The notes: generated by a model from the letters alone, not told the origin. Positions 17,602 through 27,328 are shown, counted from the first letter of the stretch. The stretch: 55,165 nucleotides of DNA from Oscillatoriales cyanobacterium RM2_1_1 (GCA_012033335.1 JAAURB010000028.1:1-55165); one strand, 5' to 3'. A program made the numbers and translations.

Positions 17602-18399
17602 ATGGCTCCAACTAACCTCCCGTCCTACTCACCACCTAAATTAAAACCGCCGGAACAAACACCAGATGGGTTTTTATTCACCGCCCAGAATAATGACTCT
17701 TCAAATTCAGAGTTTATCCTGATTGCTGTGATGATATTATTGCCTGTAGGCATACTTGGCTTTCTTACAATAGTTGGATTACTGTTAGTAGTCAATGGTT
17801 TACGAGATTTTCTCAATATAGATCTACTTGATTCGCCCGGAGCTTTGTTTTTCATATTTGGTTTGGTCTGGGTATTAATATCAATAGGTTTCCTGATCAT
17901 GCTGAGAAAAGGTTTTCAGGAAATGACCACTTACATCAAAAATACCAAAAAGTTTCAAGGTGCTGGGAAATTGCTGCTGTCTCAATCTCCTTTGAAGTTG
18001 GGAGACCATTGTCAAGCTCAATTTTGCAGATCCCTGGCTAGTGGTAATTCTTTGGAACAGACGGCACAGTTGAAAGCCCGTTTACTCTGTGCTGAAATTG
18101 TGACTTATCGAGTTGGCACCGATGACACAACAGTCCGACAAATTGTCTTTGAGCAACCTCTGGAAACTCAATCTGTACCGACAGGAACTCAAACCATTGA
18201 ATACACTGCAACGTTGAAAATTCCTAGCAATGCTACGCCGTCCTTTGAAGCTAAACACAATCGGATTTTGTGGCAGGTTGAGGTTAAGGTGGAGTTCGAT
18301 CCTGTAATTTTACAACAAAAAAATACCAATAAAGATCCGTGGGTTGAGGATGGCACCCTTTCTACATTCGCTTTCTCAGTTGATCCGGAAGTTGTTTAG
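17602..18399 (+). CDS. Membrane-anchored arrestin-like protein (unknown function)
   Basis: The protein has 265 residues from the ATG. A Pro-rich N-terminus is followed by two membrane helices (about 34-56 and 75-97). The remaining 165 residues look like a beta-sandwich: the C-terminal stretch ATPSFEAKHNRILWQVEVKV is close in pattern to the strand that ends arrestin/Spo0M-type domains (P-x-S-x-x-x-x-N-x-I-x-W). I do not recognise a characterised family. The gene leads a tight three-gene unit with a second small arrestin-like protein (45-base gap) and a P-loop ATPase, which suggests a membrane platform working with the ATPase. Confidence 0.7.
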   Translation: MAPTNLPSYSPPKLKPPEQTPDGFLFTAQNNDSSNSEFILIAVMILLPVGILGFLTIVGLLLVVNGLRDFLNIDLLDSPGALFFIFGLVWVLISIGFLIMLRKGFQEMTTYIKNTKKFQGAGKLLLSQSPLKLGDHCQAQFCRSLASGNSLEQTAQLKARLLCAEIVTYRVGTDDTTVRQIVFEQPLETQSVPTGTQTIEYTATLKIPSNATPSFEAKHNRILWQVEVKVEFDPVILQQKNTNKDPWVEDGTLSTFAFSVDPEVV

Positions 18400-18444
18400 G
18401 GCTATGGAGCCCATCTAAAGAGATAATCTAAGGAGATAAAATCT

Positions 18445-18792
18445 ATGATCAGCTTACAATTGCAAGATAATATCCTCGAAGTTGGGGAAACCCTTACCGG
18501 ACAGTTTCGCTGGACAGGAACCGCAACCCCAAAAGCCATCAATCTCCGGGTATGCTGGCGCACAGAAGGTCGGGGAACAGTAGATACCGAGGCCATTTAT
18601 ACCAATGCCTTCGTCGGAACGACCTCTTTCACCTTTTCCTGCAAGCTTCCCCCCATTGGGCCCATATCCTACGATGGCCAGATACTACGGGTAATTTGGG
18701 AAGTTCGGGCAGCGGCAGACTTTCCAGGACTTTTCCGCAGAAAAGAAGAGCAGGAGGTGAAAGTTTTTCGGGTTGTCCCCAGGGGTGCTTGA
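18445..18792 (+). CDS. Small arrestin-like beta-sandwich protein
   Basis: The protein has 115 residues, with a strong ribosome site AAGGAGAT eight bases before the ATG. LEVGETLTGQF near the start and GPISYDGQILRVIWEVRAAA near the end are the typical edge strands of an arrestin-like domain, where P-x-S-Y-x-G-x-x-x-x-x-W is followed by a charged strand. There are no helices in the membrane and no catalytic motif. Its stop overlaps the start of the ATPase gene (TGATG), so the two are translationally coupled. The likely role is a binding partner or adaptor for the ATPase; this is inference. Confidence 0.7.
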   Translation: MISLQLQDNILEVGETLTGQFRWTGTATPKAINLRVCWRTEGRGTVDTEAIYTNAFVGTTSFTFSCKLPPIGPISYDGQILRVIWEVRAAADFPGLFRRKEEQEVKVFRVVPRGA

Positions 18793-19463
18793 TGGCTCAA
18801 TTCTGGACTGATCCCTACGAACGTCTCGGACTGCGCGGCAACCCCTTCATTGCCGAACAAATTCCTGGGGTTGCTGATGATCTCTGGCTGGATCGGGGCA
18901 TTTCCCAGGCTCCTCAGCCAAAAGCCCGAACCTTAGTTCAATTGATCGGCGAAAAAGGCGCAGGCAAAACCTCTCATCTGTTGCACTGGCGCAAACAGAC
19001 AGGGGGTTCTTATCGTTACTACCCGCCGGGATCGGGACGGTGGCAGGTTCCCCCGGTAGAACCGACTGCCTACTGGGATGAAGCCGATCGCATCCCAACC
19101 CCTTTGCTATTAGGGGCGCTGGCCCAAGCCGCCCGTCAACGGGCAACGATTGTGGCGGGAACCCATCGAGATTTGAGTTGGGCGGGACGGTTTGTGGGAT
19201 TGAGGGTGCGAACCATTGAATTCCCTAAATTAACCCCAGAGATCATTCTCATTTGGGCGGAGCAGCGGATTGCAGCAGCCCGATTACCGGGCATCAGATC
19301 TGTTGGGCTAAACCTCGATCAGGCAAACCTGGAACGGATCTCAGCTCAATCCGGGGCTTCCTGGCGAGAGGTCGCCACTCAGTTGCATATCTGGGCCGCA
19401 AACTGGGCCGCAAACCCTGCTCAACCTGAAGAAATGATAAGTAGTGGCTCAATTTTGGAATGA
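18792..19463 (+). CDS. Small P-loop ATPase coupled to an arrestin-like protein
   Basis: The protein has 223 residues. The Walker A motif GEKGAGKTSHLLHW lies near residues 53-66. A candidate Walker B is AYWDEADRIP near 95-104, followed by an arginine-rich region (AGTHRDLSWAGRFVGLRVR) that could hold a sensor. The C-terminal third is helical, as in AAA/STAND-type lids. The start is the ATG that overlaps the previous stop; the frame is open further upstream, but that part is only the shadow of the arrestin-like gene. No known family is recognised. The ATPase could use ATP to regulate or recycle the two arrestin-like proteins. Confidence 0.75.
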   Translation: MAQFWTDPYERLGLRGNPFIAEQIPGVADDLWLDRGISQAPQPKARTLVQLIGEKGAGKTSHLLHWRKQTGGSYRYYPPGSGRWQVPPVEPTAYWDEADRIPTPLLLGALAQAARQRATIVAGTHRDLSWAGRFVGLRVRTIEFPKLTPEIILIWAEQRIAAARLPGIRSVGLNLDQANLERISAQSGASWREVATQLHIWAANWAANPAQPEEMISSGSILE

Positions 19464-19702
19464 TTGGTCTATCATGTAATTCTTTAAGTGGACTTTGAGG
19501 AGAGATAGCTTCCCCAGGTTCGCGCTGATTATCTGAGAGGGGGTTATTAAAATGGATCTGTTACCTAAGAAAATTGGTAGTGTAGCTTCCTTGGATCTCT
19601 ATATTTCCATCGTGATTTCTATCATGATTTCAGTTGACTGGCGCTGCCTGACAACTTGTTTGAACACCATTTGAAGGCCAATTTCCTTCCCCAAAATTTG
19701 CC

Positions 19703-20975
19703 ATGCTAAATCTGACTCTAGATGATGTCCAGCTCACAAAAGAAGAATACGAACGTTACTCCCGTCATCTGATCCTGCCGGAAGTTGGTCTGGAGGGGCA
19801 AAAGCGTCTCAAATCAGCAAAGGTCTTGTGTATTGGTACTGGCGGTCTAGGTTCTCCCCTATTGCTCTATCTGGCGGCAGCCGGGATTGGTCGCATCGGC
19901 ATTGTAGACTTTGATATTGTAGATAGCTCCAATCTCCAACGTCAGGTGATCCACGGCACATCCTGGGTCAACAAACCCAAGATTGAATCAGCCAAGCATC
20001 GCATCCATGAAATCAATCCCGGTTGTCAGGTTGATCTCTACAACACTCGTCTGAGTTCAGAAAATGCCCTGGGGATTCTCGAGCCCTACGACATTGTTGT
20101 GGATGGCACGGATAATTTTCCCACCCGGTATCTGGTCAATGATGCCTGCGTCTTACTAAACAAACCCAATGTCTACGGTTCCATCTTCCGGTTCGAGGGA
20201 CAGGCAACGGTCTTCAACTCCAAGGGGGGCTGGCAACGACCTGAAGGTTGGGCTGGATTGACCCCCGAAGACCAGAAAAGTCTCCGAACTCGGAAACAGG
20301 ACTGGGTGTACAATCCAGAAGCTCCAGGGCCAAATTACCGGGATCTCTATCCCGATCCCCCCCCCACCGGGAATGGTTCCCTCCTGTGCGGAGGGCGGTG
20401 TTTTAGGGATTCTTCCTGGACTGGTGGGCATTATTCAGGCCACCGAAACCGTTAAACTTGTCCTGGGTAAAGGCCGAACCTTGAGCGGTCGTCTATTGCT
20501 GTACAATTCCCTGGATATGACCTTCCGAGAATTGAAATTGCAGCCCAATCCAGAACGCCCTGTGATTGAAAAGTTGATTGATTATGAACAGTTCTGTGGA
20601 ATTCCCCAAGCCAAAGCAGAGGAGGCCAAAAAGCAGATGGAAATGTCTGAAATGACCGTACAAGAGCTGAAACAATTGCTCGATAGTGGTGCTGAGGATT
20701 TTGTTCTGATTGATGTTCGGAATCCCCACGAATATGAAATTGCCAAAATTCCTGGATCTGTATTGATTCCCCTGTCTGAGATTGAGCAAACGGCAGGGGT
20801 CAACAAAGTGAAAGAATTGCTGAATGGTCATCGTTTAGTGGCCCATTGCAAGATGGGAGGTCGTTCAGCCAAGGCTCTGGGAATTCTCAAGGAAGCGGGA
20901 ATTGATGGAATCAATGTCAAAGGGGGAATTGCCGCCTGGAGTCAGGAAATCGACCCCTCGGTTCCTCAGTATTAA
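19703..20975 (+). pseudogene. moeB: MoeB/ThiF-type adenylyltransferase with rhodanese domain, frameshifted
   Basis: Read across one correction this is a normal MoeB-rhodanese of about 423 residues. The N-terminal E1-like domain has GTGGLGSPLLLYLAAAGIG and the SSNLQRQV and DGTDNFPTR motifs. The C-terminal rhodanese domain carries the persulfide cysteine in AHCKMGGRSAKAL. The enzyme activates the C-terminus of small sulfur carriers (MoaD or ThiS type) and loads sulfur for molybdopterin, thiamine or tRNA thiolation. The break is in a run of nine C at 20357-20365, where eight C would restore the frame PDPPPPGMVPSCAEGG. That is a textbook homopolymer error, or less likely a switchable tract. Confidence 0.88.
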
Positions 20976-21019
20976 ATCCCTCTGGTTTTTCGTGGTTCCA
21001 AGCAGGGATTGAACTGAAC

Positions 21020-21052
21020 AACGCCAGAGTTGGGCTACCCAACTCTGGCGTT
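21020..21052. terminator. Strong terminator between convergent genes
   Basis: Fifteen-base perfect arms (AACGCCAGAGTTGGG at 21020-21034 and CCCAACTCTGGCGTT at 21038-21052) enclose a 3-base loop. It lies between moeB and the convergent aminotransferase gene. The flanking T-runs are weak, but the stem is long enough to act in both directions. Confidence 0.75.
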
Positions 21053-21131
21053 GTAACGATCTGAGAATTGACCCAACTCCTGCCGAATTAAAGCCGTGAG
21101 CGAACGTGGAGGAATAGATGAGTTGATCCGT

Positions 21132-22334
21132 CTAGACCATGACCGGTTCAGACTGATAGCGGATATGGGCGGCCTTGAGACGGTTGAGGGCTTCTCCCAG
21201 ACGATCGCAATCAGCAATCAAACTAATCCGAACATACCCTTCGCCGCCCGAGCCAAAGGCATTTCCTGGAGTTAATACAACCCCAGTTTGCTGGAGAACA
21301 CTGAGAGCAAAATCTGTGGAGCCAATTTCGGGGGGACAGGGAATCCATAAATACATGGTGGCCAAGGGTTTGGGAATGCTCCAGCCCAGCTCAGCCAATC
21401 CCTGAACCAGAAAATCCCGGCGAGTCCGATAACGATTTTGGACTTCGGTCAGATAGGAATCTGGCAAGTTCAAAGCGGTTTCTGCTGCGGTTTGTAATGC
21501 CCCAAATAATCCATAATCCAGATTGGTCTTCAAGGTGCGTAGTCCCTGAATCACCTGGGAGTTACCCACCACAAATCCCACCCGCCAACCGGCCATGTTA
21601 TAGGTTTTAGACATGGTGTGGAACTCTACACCAATATCCTTTCCCCCTGGAATTTCTAACAAACTAGTCGGTTGGTAGCCATCAAAGGCAAGCTCGGCGT
21701 AACACAAGTCATGTACTAGCAAAATCTGGTACTTGTGAGCAAACTTGACCACATCTTCAAAAAATTCTCGGGGGGCAGTTGCTCCCGTAGGGTTGCTGGG
21801 ATAGTTAAAGAATAAAATCTTGGCCTGTTCGGCTACTGCATCCGGGATATCCCCCAGGTCAATCACCCAGTTATTCTCAGGTTTGAGCAGAATGCTATGA
21901 ACCTTGCCCCCAGCAATTAAGGGCCCGCGAAAATGGGCAGGATAAGCTGGATTGGGAGCCAGTACCAGGTCTCCGGGATTAATATAGGCTAGGGCCAGAT
22001 GGGTCAATCCTTCCTTTGAACCCAGCAGGGGCAATGCTTCCCCATTGGGATCAAGCTCAACCCCATAGCGTCGCCGATACCAATCCGTAATAGCCCGGCG
22101 AAAACTGGCAGTACCTTCAAATGGCGGATAGCCATGATGTTCAGGATTTTGCATGGCCAGGGTCGCCGCTTCGACGACAGGTTGAGGCGTGGGGCCCCCT
22201 GGATTTCCCATGCCCAAGTCAATCAGGTCTAGTCCCTGCTCCTGGGCTCGAACCTTAAGTTCATCCAGGCGAGCAAACACGTAGGGGGGAAGTTGTCGAA
22301 CTCGATCTGCGGAGCCAATCCAATCCAGAGTCAT
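21132..22334 (-). CDS. Class I/II aminotransferase, AlaC/LL-DAP aminotransferase type
   Basis: The protein has 400 residues, PLP-dependent fold type I. The N-terminus RVRQLPPYVFARLDELK and IDLGMGNPGGPTP closely follow the AlaC family. PNPAYPAHFRG, FFNYPSNPTGA and the Schiff-base lysine in MSKTYNMAGWRVGF are present, as is the C-terminal arginine region EGYVRISLI. In Synechocystis the homologue has been linked to LL-diaminopimelate aminotransferase (lysine and peptidoglycan synthesis), whereas E. coli AlaC acts on alanine, so the substrate stays open. ATG start. It shares a terminator with moeB. Confidence 0.9.
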   Translation of the reverse strand: MTLDWIGSADRVRQLPPYVFARLDELKVRAQEQGLDLIDLGMGNPGGPTPQPVVEAATLAMQNPEHHGYPPFEGTASFRRAITDWYRRRYGVELDPNGEALPLLGSKEGLTHLALAYINPGDLVLAPNPAYPAHFRGPLIAGGKVHSILLKPENNWVIDLGDIPDAVAEQAKILFFNYPSNPTGATAPREFFEDVVKFAHKYQILLVHDLCYAELAFDGYQPTSLLEIPGGKDIGVEFHTMSKTYNMAGWRVGFVVGNSQVIQGLRTLKTNLDYGLFGALQTAAETALNLPDSYLTEVQNRYRTRRDFLVQGLAELGWSIPKPLATMYLWIPCPPEIGSTDFALSVLQQTGVVLTPGNAFGSGGEGYVRISLIADCDRLGEALNRLKAAHIRYQSEPVMV

Positions 22335-22638
22335 GGTTGAGGTGTCGGTGATAGGGTGGAATTGAGAGATTCTGAGCTTGTGACCTGTAGCTTAAACCTG
22401 TAGCTTGAACCCACAACTTGCCGTTTGCCTGGACTGGCTTAGAGTCATGGTGAGTTACACGGGAGGTTAGTGTTGAGCTTGCAAGATCCAACAAACCTCT
22501 CAATAAACCTGAAATCATTTGGGCTGGTCGATTCAGGAATGCCGAGAGAGCTACTTAAAAATCTACTTCAAGTTTTTGCGTTCTATTCAAACGTTCTACT
22601 CAGACGTTCTATTCAAGCGTTCTACTCAGACGTTTTGT
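22335..22638. other. Spacer with a tandem repeat at its right end
   Basis: No gene is seen. Degenerate copies of CCTGTAGCTT-like words occur near 22383-22405, and a five-unit array occupies 22579-22643. Confidence 0.5.
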
Positions 22639-22643
22639 TCAAG
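22579..22643 (+). repeat. Tandem repeat, 13 bp x 5, reaching a stop codon
   Basis: The units are CGTTCTATTCAAA, CGTTCTACTCAGA, CGTTCTATTCAAG, CGTTCTACTCAGA and CGTTTTGTTCAAG. The last unit contains the stop codon (22639-22641) of the alcohol dehydrogenase homologue on the minus strand. The alternating unit types suggest that a 26-base dimer was duplicated. Confidence 0.92.
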
Positions 22644-23895
22644 TTCTAGCACCGGCTTGAAACTGGGACTCTCCCACGGGTGCTAAGGTCGAAACCATCG
22701 CTGCCATTAATTGTTCCGGGACAACTTTAAACGGCAATCGATGAATATCTGATCGCTCTTGACAAGCCATCTCTGCCGCCTGCTGAAGCTCTGCTAATTT
22801 TATCCCATCCAGCCCCAGTTGTCCTAGGGTTTGAGGCAGGCCAATGTCAGCATAGAACTTTAGTAATTGTTTTCTGGCAGTAGCGGCGAGCTGATTCCCT
22901 TGAATCAATTCCTCCAGCCGCAATTGTACCAGGATGCCATAGGCTACTTTTTCTCCGTGTAAGGTTTTGTGGACTCCCCTCAGATGGGTCAGGCCATTGT
23001 GAACGGCATGGGCTGCGACTGTGCGGCACTGTGCCCCTCCCAAACCTCCAATCACCCCTGCCAGTAGTATGGTGGCATCCACTACGTTCTGCCAGGTAGG
23101 ACTCCCAGGATGTTGCAGCGCTTCCGGGGACTTTTGAAACAGAAGATCCCGCAACACCCGCGCCTGCTGAACCGCCGCAATCACCAGGGTTTGATCAATA
23201 TGGCCACTGCTAACGGAGGCTTCGTACCATTTGGCCAGGGCATCGCCAATCCCCGCCACTAATGTTCTGGGGGGGGCCGTTTGGATCAGGGCGTAATCCA
23301 GCAGAAGCAGGTTGGGGCAATGACTCAAGGTAACATCATATAGAAAAGTCCCCTGCTCTGAATAGACATTTGATAAAGCAGTCCAAGCCGCACAGGTTGC
23401 CGCTGAAGTTGGAATTGTTACTACCGGCAACTGACACTGATCCGCCACCAACTTGGCCATATCCAGGGCTTTACCTCCCCCCGCGCCAATCACTACATCA
23501 GCCTGGTGTTGCTGCACCTGATAACGCAACCGGGTGAGGGTAGCTTCACTACAGTCAGGGTGATAAGCCATTGTCGCCAGGGTCAGGTGATGTTGTTCCC
23601 TCAGAACCTGTAATTGGGGTTGAACCCTTTGCAGGGTGTGGTTACCACCAATGACCAGGGGCCGAACCCCGAGCTGGGTGATCGCCTGACCGGCCTGAGT
23701 TACAATATGGCTGCCCCGCATCACCTGGGCCGGAGCAAGAGTCAAGCAAAATCCTGCAATCGCCGGCTCAGCAATTGGCAGAGAAGTGTTGTTAGTATCG
23801 AGTTCAGTTGTATCGAGTTTGGTCTCGAGCGAATCACCAGGAACAGATAAATGAGGCATGGGCAACGTCCCACAAGGTGTTAAGTGTTCTAGCAT
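22639..23895 (-). CDS. Iron-containing alcohol/glycerol dehydrogenase family protein
   Basis: The protein has 418 residues. The Rossmann-like part carries the NAD site VVIGAGGGKALDMAK and IPTSAATCAAWTALSNVYS. The metal ligands of the Fe-ADH/glycerol dehydrogenase family are in place: Asp in GIGDALAKWYE, His in AAHAVHNGL and His in TLHGEKVAYG. The first 45 residues before FCLTLAPAQV are extra and low in complexity; a later ATG at residue 13 is possible. Family members oxidise glycerol or reduce aldehydes with NAD(H), but the substrate here is unknown. It is transcribed alone. Confidence 0.88.
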   Translation of the reverse strand: MLEHLTPCGTLPMPHLSVPGDSLETKLDTTELDTNNTSLPIAEPAIAGFCLTLAPAQVMRGSHIVTQAGQAITQLGVRPLVIGGNHTLQRVQPQLQVLREQHHLTLATMAYHPDCSEATLTRLRYQVQQHQADVVIGAGGGKALDMAKLVADQCQLPVVTIPTSAATCAAWTALSNVYSEQGTFLYDVTLSHCPNLLLLDYALIQTAPPRTLVAGIGDALAKWYEASVSSGHIDQTLVIAAVQQARVLRDLLFQKSPEALQHPGSPTWQNVVDATILLAGVIGGLGGAQCRTVAAHAVHNGLTHLRGVHKTLHGEKVAYGILVQLRLEELIQGNQLAATARKQLLKFYADIGLPQTLGQLGLDGIKLAELQQAAEMACQERSDIHRLPFKVVPEQLMAAMVSTLAPVGESQFQAGART

Positions 23896-24028
23896 ACCGC
23901 ATTTTACTTTGAAGATCAGTCAGACCTTGAGGTTACTTTGGAAAATTAAGGTGGAAGATTTAAGGTGGAAAATTGAGGAACTGAATCATGTACGATGATT
24001 TCGATGTCCATTGATCCATTGCCTTGGA

Positions 24029-25560
24029 ATGCCAGTTTCGTTTGACTCCTCTGACTCCCTGGAATCCCTGCCTGAGATCCCCCCTATAAAATCAGCTTCC
24101 CTGCCGCCAATGTTGCTGTGGAGCATGGTAGGGGCGGCCTTACTACTCTTCTTAGGCAGTAGTCTGCGTCATCTGATGTTTCGATCTACTGGATTTGACC
24201 TGGGAATTTATGATCAGGTCACCTATTTGATCAGTCAGGGGCAGACTCCAATTTCTTCAATCCTGGGATTTCATCATCTGGGCAACCATGGAGCTTGGGC
24301 CATTTATCCCCTAGCCCTACTCTACAAATTTACCCCAGTGTTTACTGGCTCCTGGGCATCCAGGCAATTGTCCTAGCTCTAGGAGCCTGGCCCACTTGGA
24401 GACTATCCCGGGAGGCCGGATTGGGTCAGTCTTTATCGATCGCGATCGCCTTAGCCTATTTGCTCTATCCAGTGATTTTCAATGTCAATTTGTTTGATTT
24501 TCATCCGGAAGTGATGGCACTTCCAGCTTTGTTGGGGGCTATTCTAGCGGCTCGACTGCGGAAATTAGCTTGGTTTTGCCTGGCTATTACCTGGATTTTA
24601 GGTTGCAAAGCCGTATTATCCCTGACGATAATTGCCTTGGGATTCTGGTTATTCTGGTGGGAGCAGCGACGAATTTATGGGAGTCTGGCTCTGGCAATGG
24701 GATGTGGTTGGTTTATTCTGGTGACGCAGGTAATTATTCCAGGATTCAGTGGAGAGGAGGTGGAAGGCATCTGGCGCTACACCTATCTGGGAAATTCTGT
24801 CTTAGAAATCATTACAAACCTGATTCTCAAACCCCAACTTGTCCTTGGACGGCTATTCTCAATGCCGACCCTGGACTATTTTTATAAGCTCAGTTTGCCT
24901 GTGATCTGGTGGATCTCTCCGCAATTTTTAGTCTGTTTAGTGCCAGCACTGCCAACCCTGCTAATTAATAGTTTATCGGATGTATCTTTGCAGCGTAGCC
25001 TGGCTTTTCAGTATTCGCTGCCGGTGATTCCGTTTCTGTTCCTTGGGGTGATTTTCAGTTTGAACCATCAGAGTTGGATGTTGGCAAAGGGGATGATTAA
25101 TCTCTGGCGCAAAATTCGGATTCAATCTTCAGATTCCGGATCCAAATCTGGCTTCCCCTCGCGATTGCCCCAAATGATTCTACTCTGGTCACTCCTGATT
25201 TTCTTCTGTTATGGAAAATATGGTCGCTTCTGGGGGTATTTACAAACCTCTGATACCTGGAAAGCCAGTGAGGCAGCAGTTGCTCAGGTGGAACCGTTTG
25301 CTTCTGTTCTGACAGACAATTATCTCTCCCCCCACCTTACCCATCGTGCCAATCTCAAGTTACTCAGTCAGGTTTCCCCAGAGACAGACTGGCTGGAATT
25401 TGACTATATCGTACTCAATTTACAGCACCCCTGGCCTGATACTGAAACAACTGGAATTAGCCTGGTTCAGCAATTAGAAAATAATCCTGAATTTAAAGTA
25501 ACTTATCAGAACAATGACGTTATGGTATTTAAGCAAGCTATTTTGCGATCGCCGCTATAA
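24029..25560 (+). pseudogene. DUF2079 membrane protein, first tandem copy, frameshifted
   Basis: Read with one added A near 24326-24331 (TACAAATTT for TACAAAATTT) this is a polytopic membrane protein of about 510 residues that aligns along its length with the next gene: FDLGIYDQVTYLISQGQ, HHLGNHGAWAIYPLALLYK, then IYPSVYWLLGIQA. Both belong to the DUF2079 family, predicted GT-C-like membrane proteins of unknown function. As written the frame stops at 24376 and a second frame carries the rest. ATG 24029 is preferred to the TTG at 24011. Homopolymer error or recent inactivation of one duplicate would both fit. Confidence 0.82.
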
Positions 25561-25651
25561 TTGTCCACTGTATTCCTCCCTAACTCCAGGTCTCCTATGA
25601 CTTTCTGGACTGAAAGCGCAATTACCAACCCAGGATATCCTGACGTTTTAG

Positions 25652-27163
25652 ATGGAATCTAGATCTTGTTTTAAAGACAAAAAAAGACTCAGCTTAAACC
25701 ATTCAGTAGTAAAGATAATTGCCATTTCCGCAATCATTTTGTACCTGTGTAGTAGTTTGCGGCACTCGTTATTTCAGTCAACCGCTTTTGAGTTAGGAAT
25801 TTATGATCAGGTGACTTACTTGATCAGTCAAGGACAACCCCCTATCTCTTCATTTCTGGAAATTCACCACCTGGGAAATCATGCCGCCTGGGCAATGTAT
25901 CCTGTTGCCCTACTTTATAAGATTTACCCTTCTGTTTACTGGTTATTTTTGATTCAAGCCGTTGCCTTGGCTATTGGTGCATGGCCAACCTGGAGCCTGA
26001 GTCAACAGGCTGGGCTCTCTTCGAGGCTTTCAATTGCGATGGCTACAACTTATTTATTGTATCCAGTTATTTTTAATGTCAACTTATTTGATTTTCATCC
26101 TGAAGTGATGGCACTTCCAGCTTTGTTAGGGGCAATTTTAGCTGCAAGATTAAATCGGTTAATCTGGTTTTGTCTAGCTATTCTTTGGGTATTGGGGTGC
26201 AAGGATGCCCTGGCATTAACTGTCATTGCCCTGGGGATTTGGCTGTATTTTTTTGAGAAAAAAAGAACCTGTGGCGCGATCGCCCTGGTACTGGGAACAG
26301 CCTGGTTTATGATTGTCATTCAAGGAATCATTCCTTATTTTAAAGATGGTCGAGGGCCTGGCGGTGTGGGTCGTTATCCTTATTTGGGAAACTCGATCAG
26401 TGAAATCCTGAAAAATATTGTTTTAAAGCCTGAATTAATTGTTGATCGAATAGTTTCCCTGAAAACATTAGAGTACTTAATACTGCTGATTTCTCCAATT
26501 ATCTTATGGGTTTCTCCCCGGCATTTGAGCCCCTTAATTGGAGCATTTCCAGCGTTAATGAAAAATATTTTGTCAGATATTGATGCTCAGCGGGATTTGA
26601 TTCATCAATATTCTGTACCCATCGTGCCATTTTTAATGGTTGCCATCATTGCTAGCTTATCTGATCAAACTCCGCAGTATTTAGGGCATTGGATCATCGA
26701 GCAATGGCAATCTTTTCACGAAAGTTCTTGTCTTCTTAGACTTAGACTCGATCAACTGATTATTCTCTGGTCAATTCTTGGGTTTATTTGTTTAGCTAAG
26801 TTCGGTTATTTCTGGTCAATTTACCTAAAGCAAACTGATACCTGGCAGGCTAGCAAAGCAGCATTAAGTCTAATCAGCTCCCAGGGAAATGTACTGACAA
26901 CTGCAAACTTTGCACCCCATCTTACCCATCGTCCAAAAATTAAATTTACTAATATAGATGCACCCCCAGAAGACCTGGGTCAATTTGATTATGTCCTGTT
27001 AAATTTATCCCATCCAGGTTGGAAAAGTAGTCAAGAATTTACAATGTCTCTAGTCAAACAACTCGACCAATCTGAGGACTTTCAACTCATCTATGAACAG
27101 GATGGAGTTTATCTATTTGTCAAACCTATCATTCTTCAATCTGTACCTGATTTTTCAGAATAG
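25652..27163 (+). CDS. DUF2079 membrane protein, second tandem copy
   Basis: The protein has 503 residues and about ten hydrophobic segments, intact. The conserved loop FELGIYDQVTYLISQGQ follows the first helix, then HHLGNHAAWAMYP and the YPVIFNVNLFDFHPEVMALP block, which is shared almost exactly with the upstream copy. A soluble C-terminal part includes LTTANFAPHLTHRP. The family resembles GT-C glycosyltransferases in topology, but no activity is known to me. It follows the first copy after 91 bases and arose by tandem duplication. The nucleotide divergence is large, so the duplication is not recent. Confidence 0.85.
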   Translation: MESRSCFKDKKRLSLNHSVVKIIAISAIILYLCSSLRHSLFQSTAFELGIYDQVTYLISQGQPPISSFLEIHHLGNHAAWAMYPVALLYKIYPSVYWLFLIQAVALAIGAWPTWSLSQQAGLSSRLSIAMATTYLLYPVIFNVNLFDFHPEVMALPALLGAILAARLNRLIWFCLAILWVLGCKDALALTVIALGIWLYFFEKKRTCGAIALVLGTAWFMIVIQGIIPYFKDGRGPGGVGRYPYLGNSISEILKNIVLKPELIVDRIVSLKTLEYLILLISPIILWVSPRHLSPLIGAFPALMKNILSDIDAQRDLIHQYSVPIVPFLMVAIIASLSDQTPQYLGHWIIEQWQSFHESSCLLRLRLDQLIILWSILGFICLAKFGYFWSIYLKQTDTWQASKAALSLISSQGNVLTTANFAPHLTHRPKIKFTNIDAPPEDLGQFDYVLLNLSHPGWKSSQEFTMSLVKQLDQSEDFQLIYEQDGVYLFVKPIILQSVPDFSE

Positions 27164-27328
27164 GAGCGACAGAAACTCTGAGGGAAATTTATCTTGACCG
27201 TCAGTAAAATTGCGGCGGTGAAATCTAGCCATGCATTTTGGATTTGCTCTGCCTGGGAAAAATCACGGCGACTTTTAGATAAGCTATGATCAGAGGAGAT
27301 TGGCAATCTGTCGGCTTTGAGCCACCTT

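Noticed and set aside
18552-18791. Upstream extension of the ATPase frame
   Set aside because: It lies in the shadow of the small arrestin-like gene; the ATG at 18792 overlaps the stop and fits the domain.
19552-19674. 40-residue frame MDLLPKKIGSV... upstream of moeB
   Set aside because: It has a purine-rich stretch upstream, but the C-terminal part is repetitive (ISIVISIMIS) and no homologue comes to mind; too weak to call.
27138-27306. Minus-strand frame ending CRSYSEKSGTD overlapping the end of the second DUF2079 gene
   Set aside because: It overlaps a real gene end, starts with TTG and has no family resemblance.
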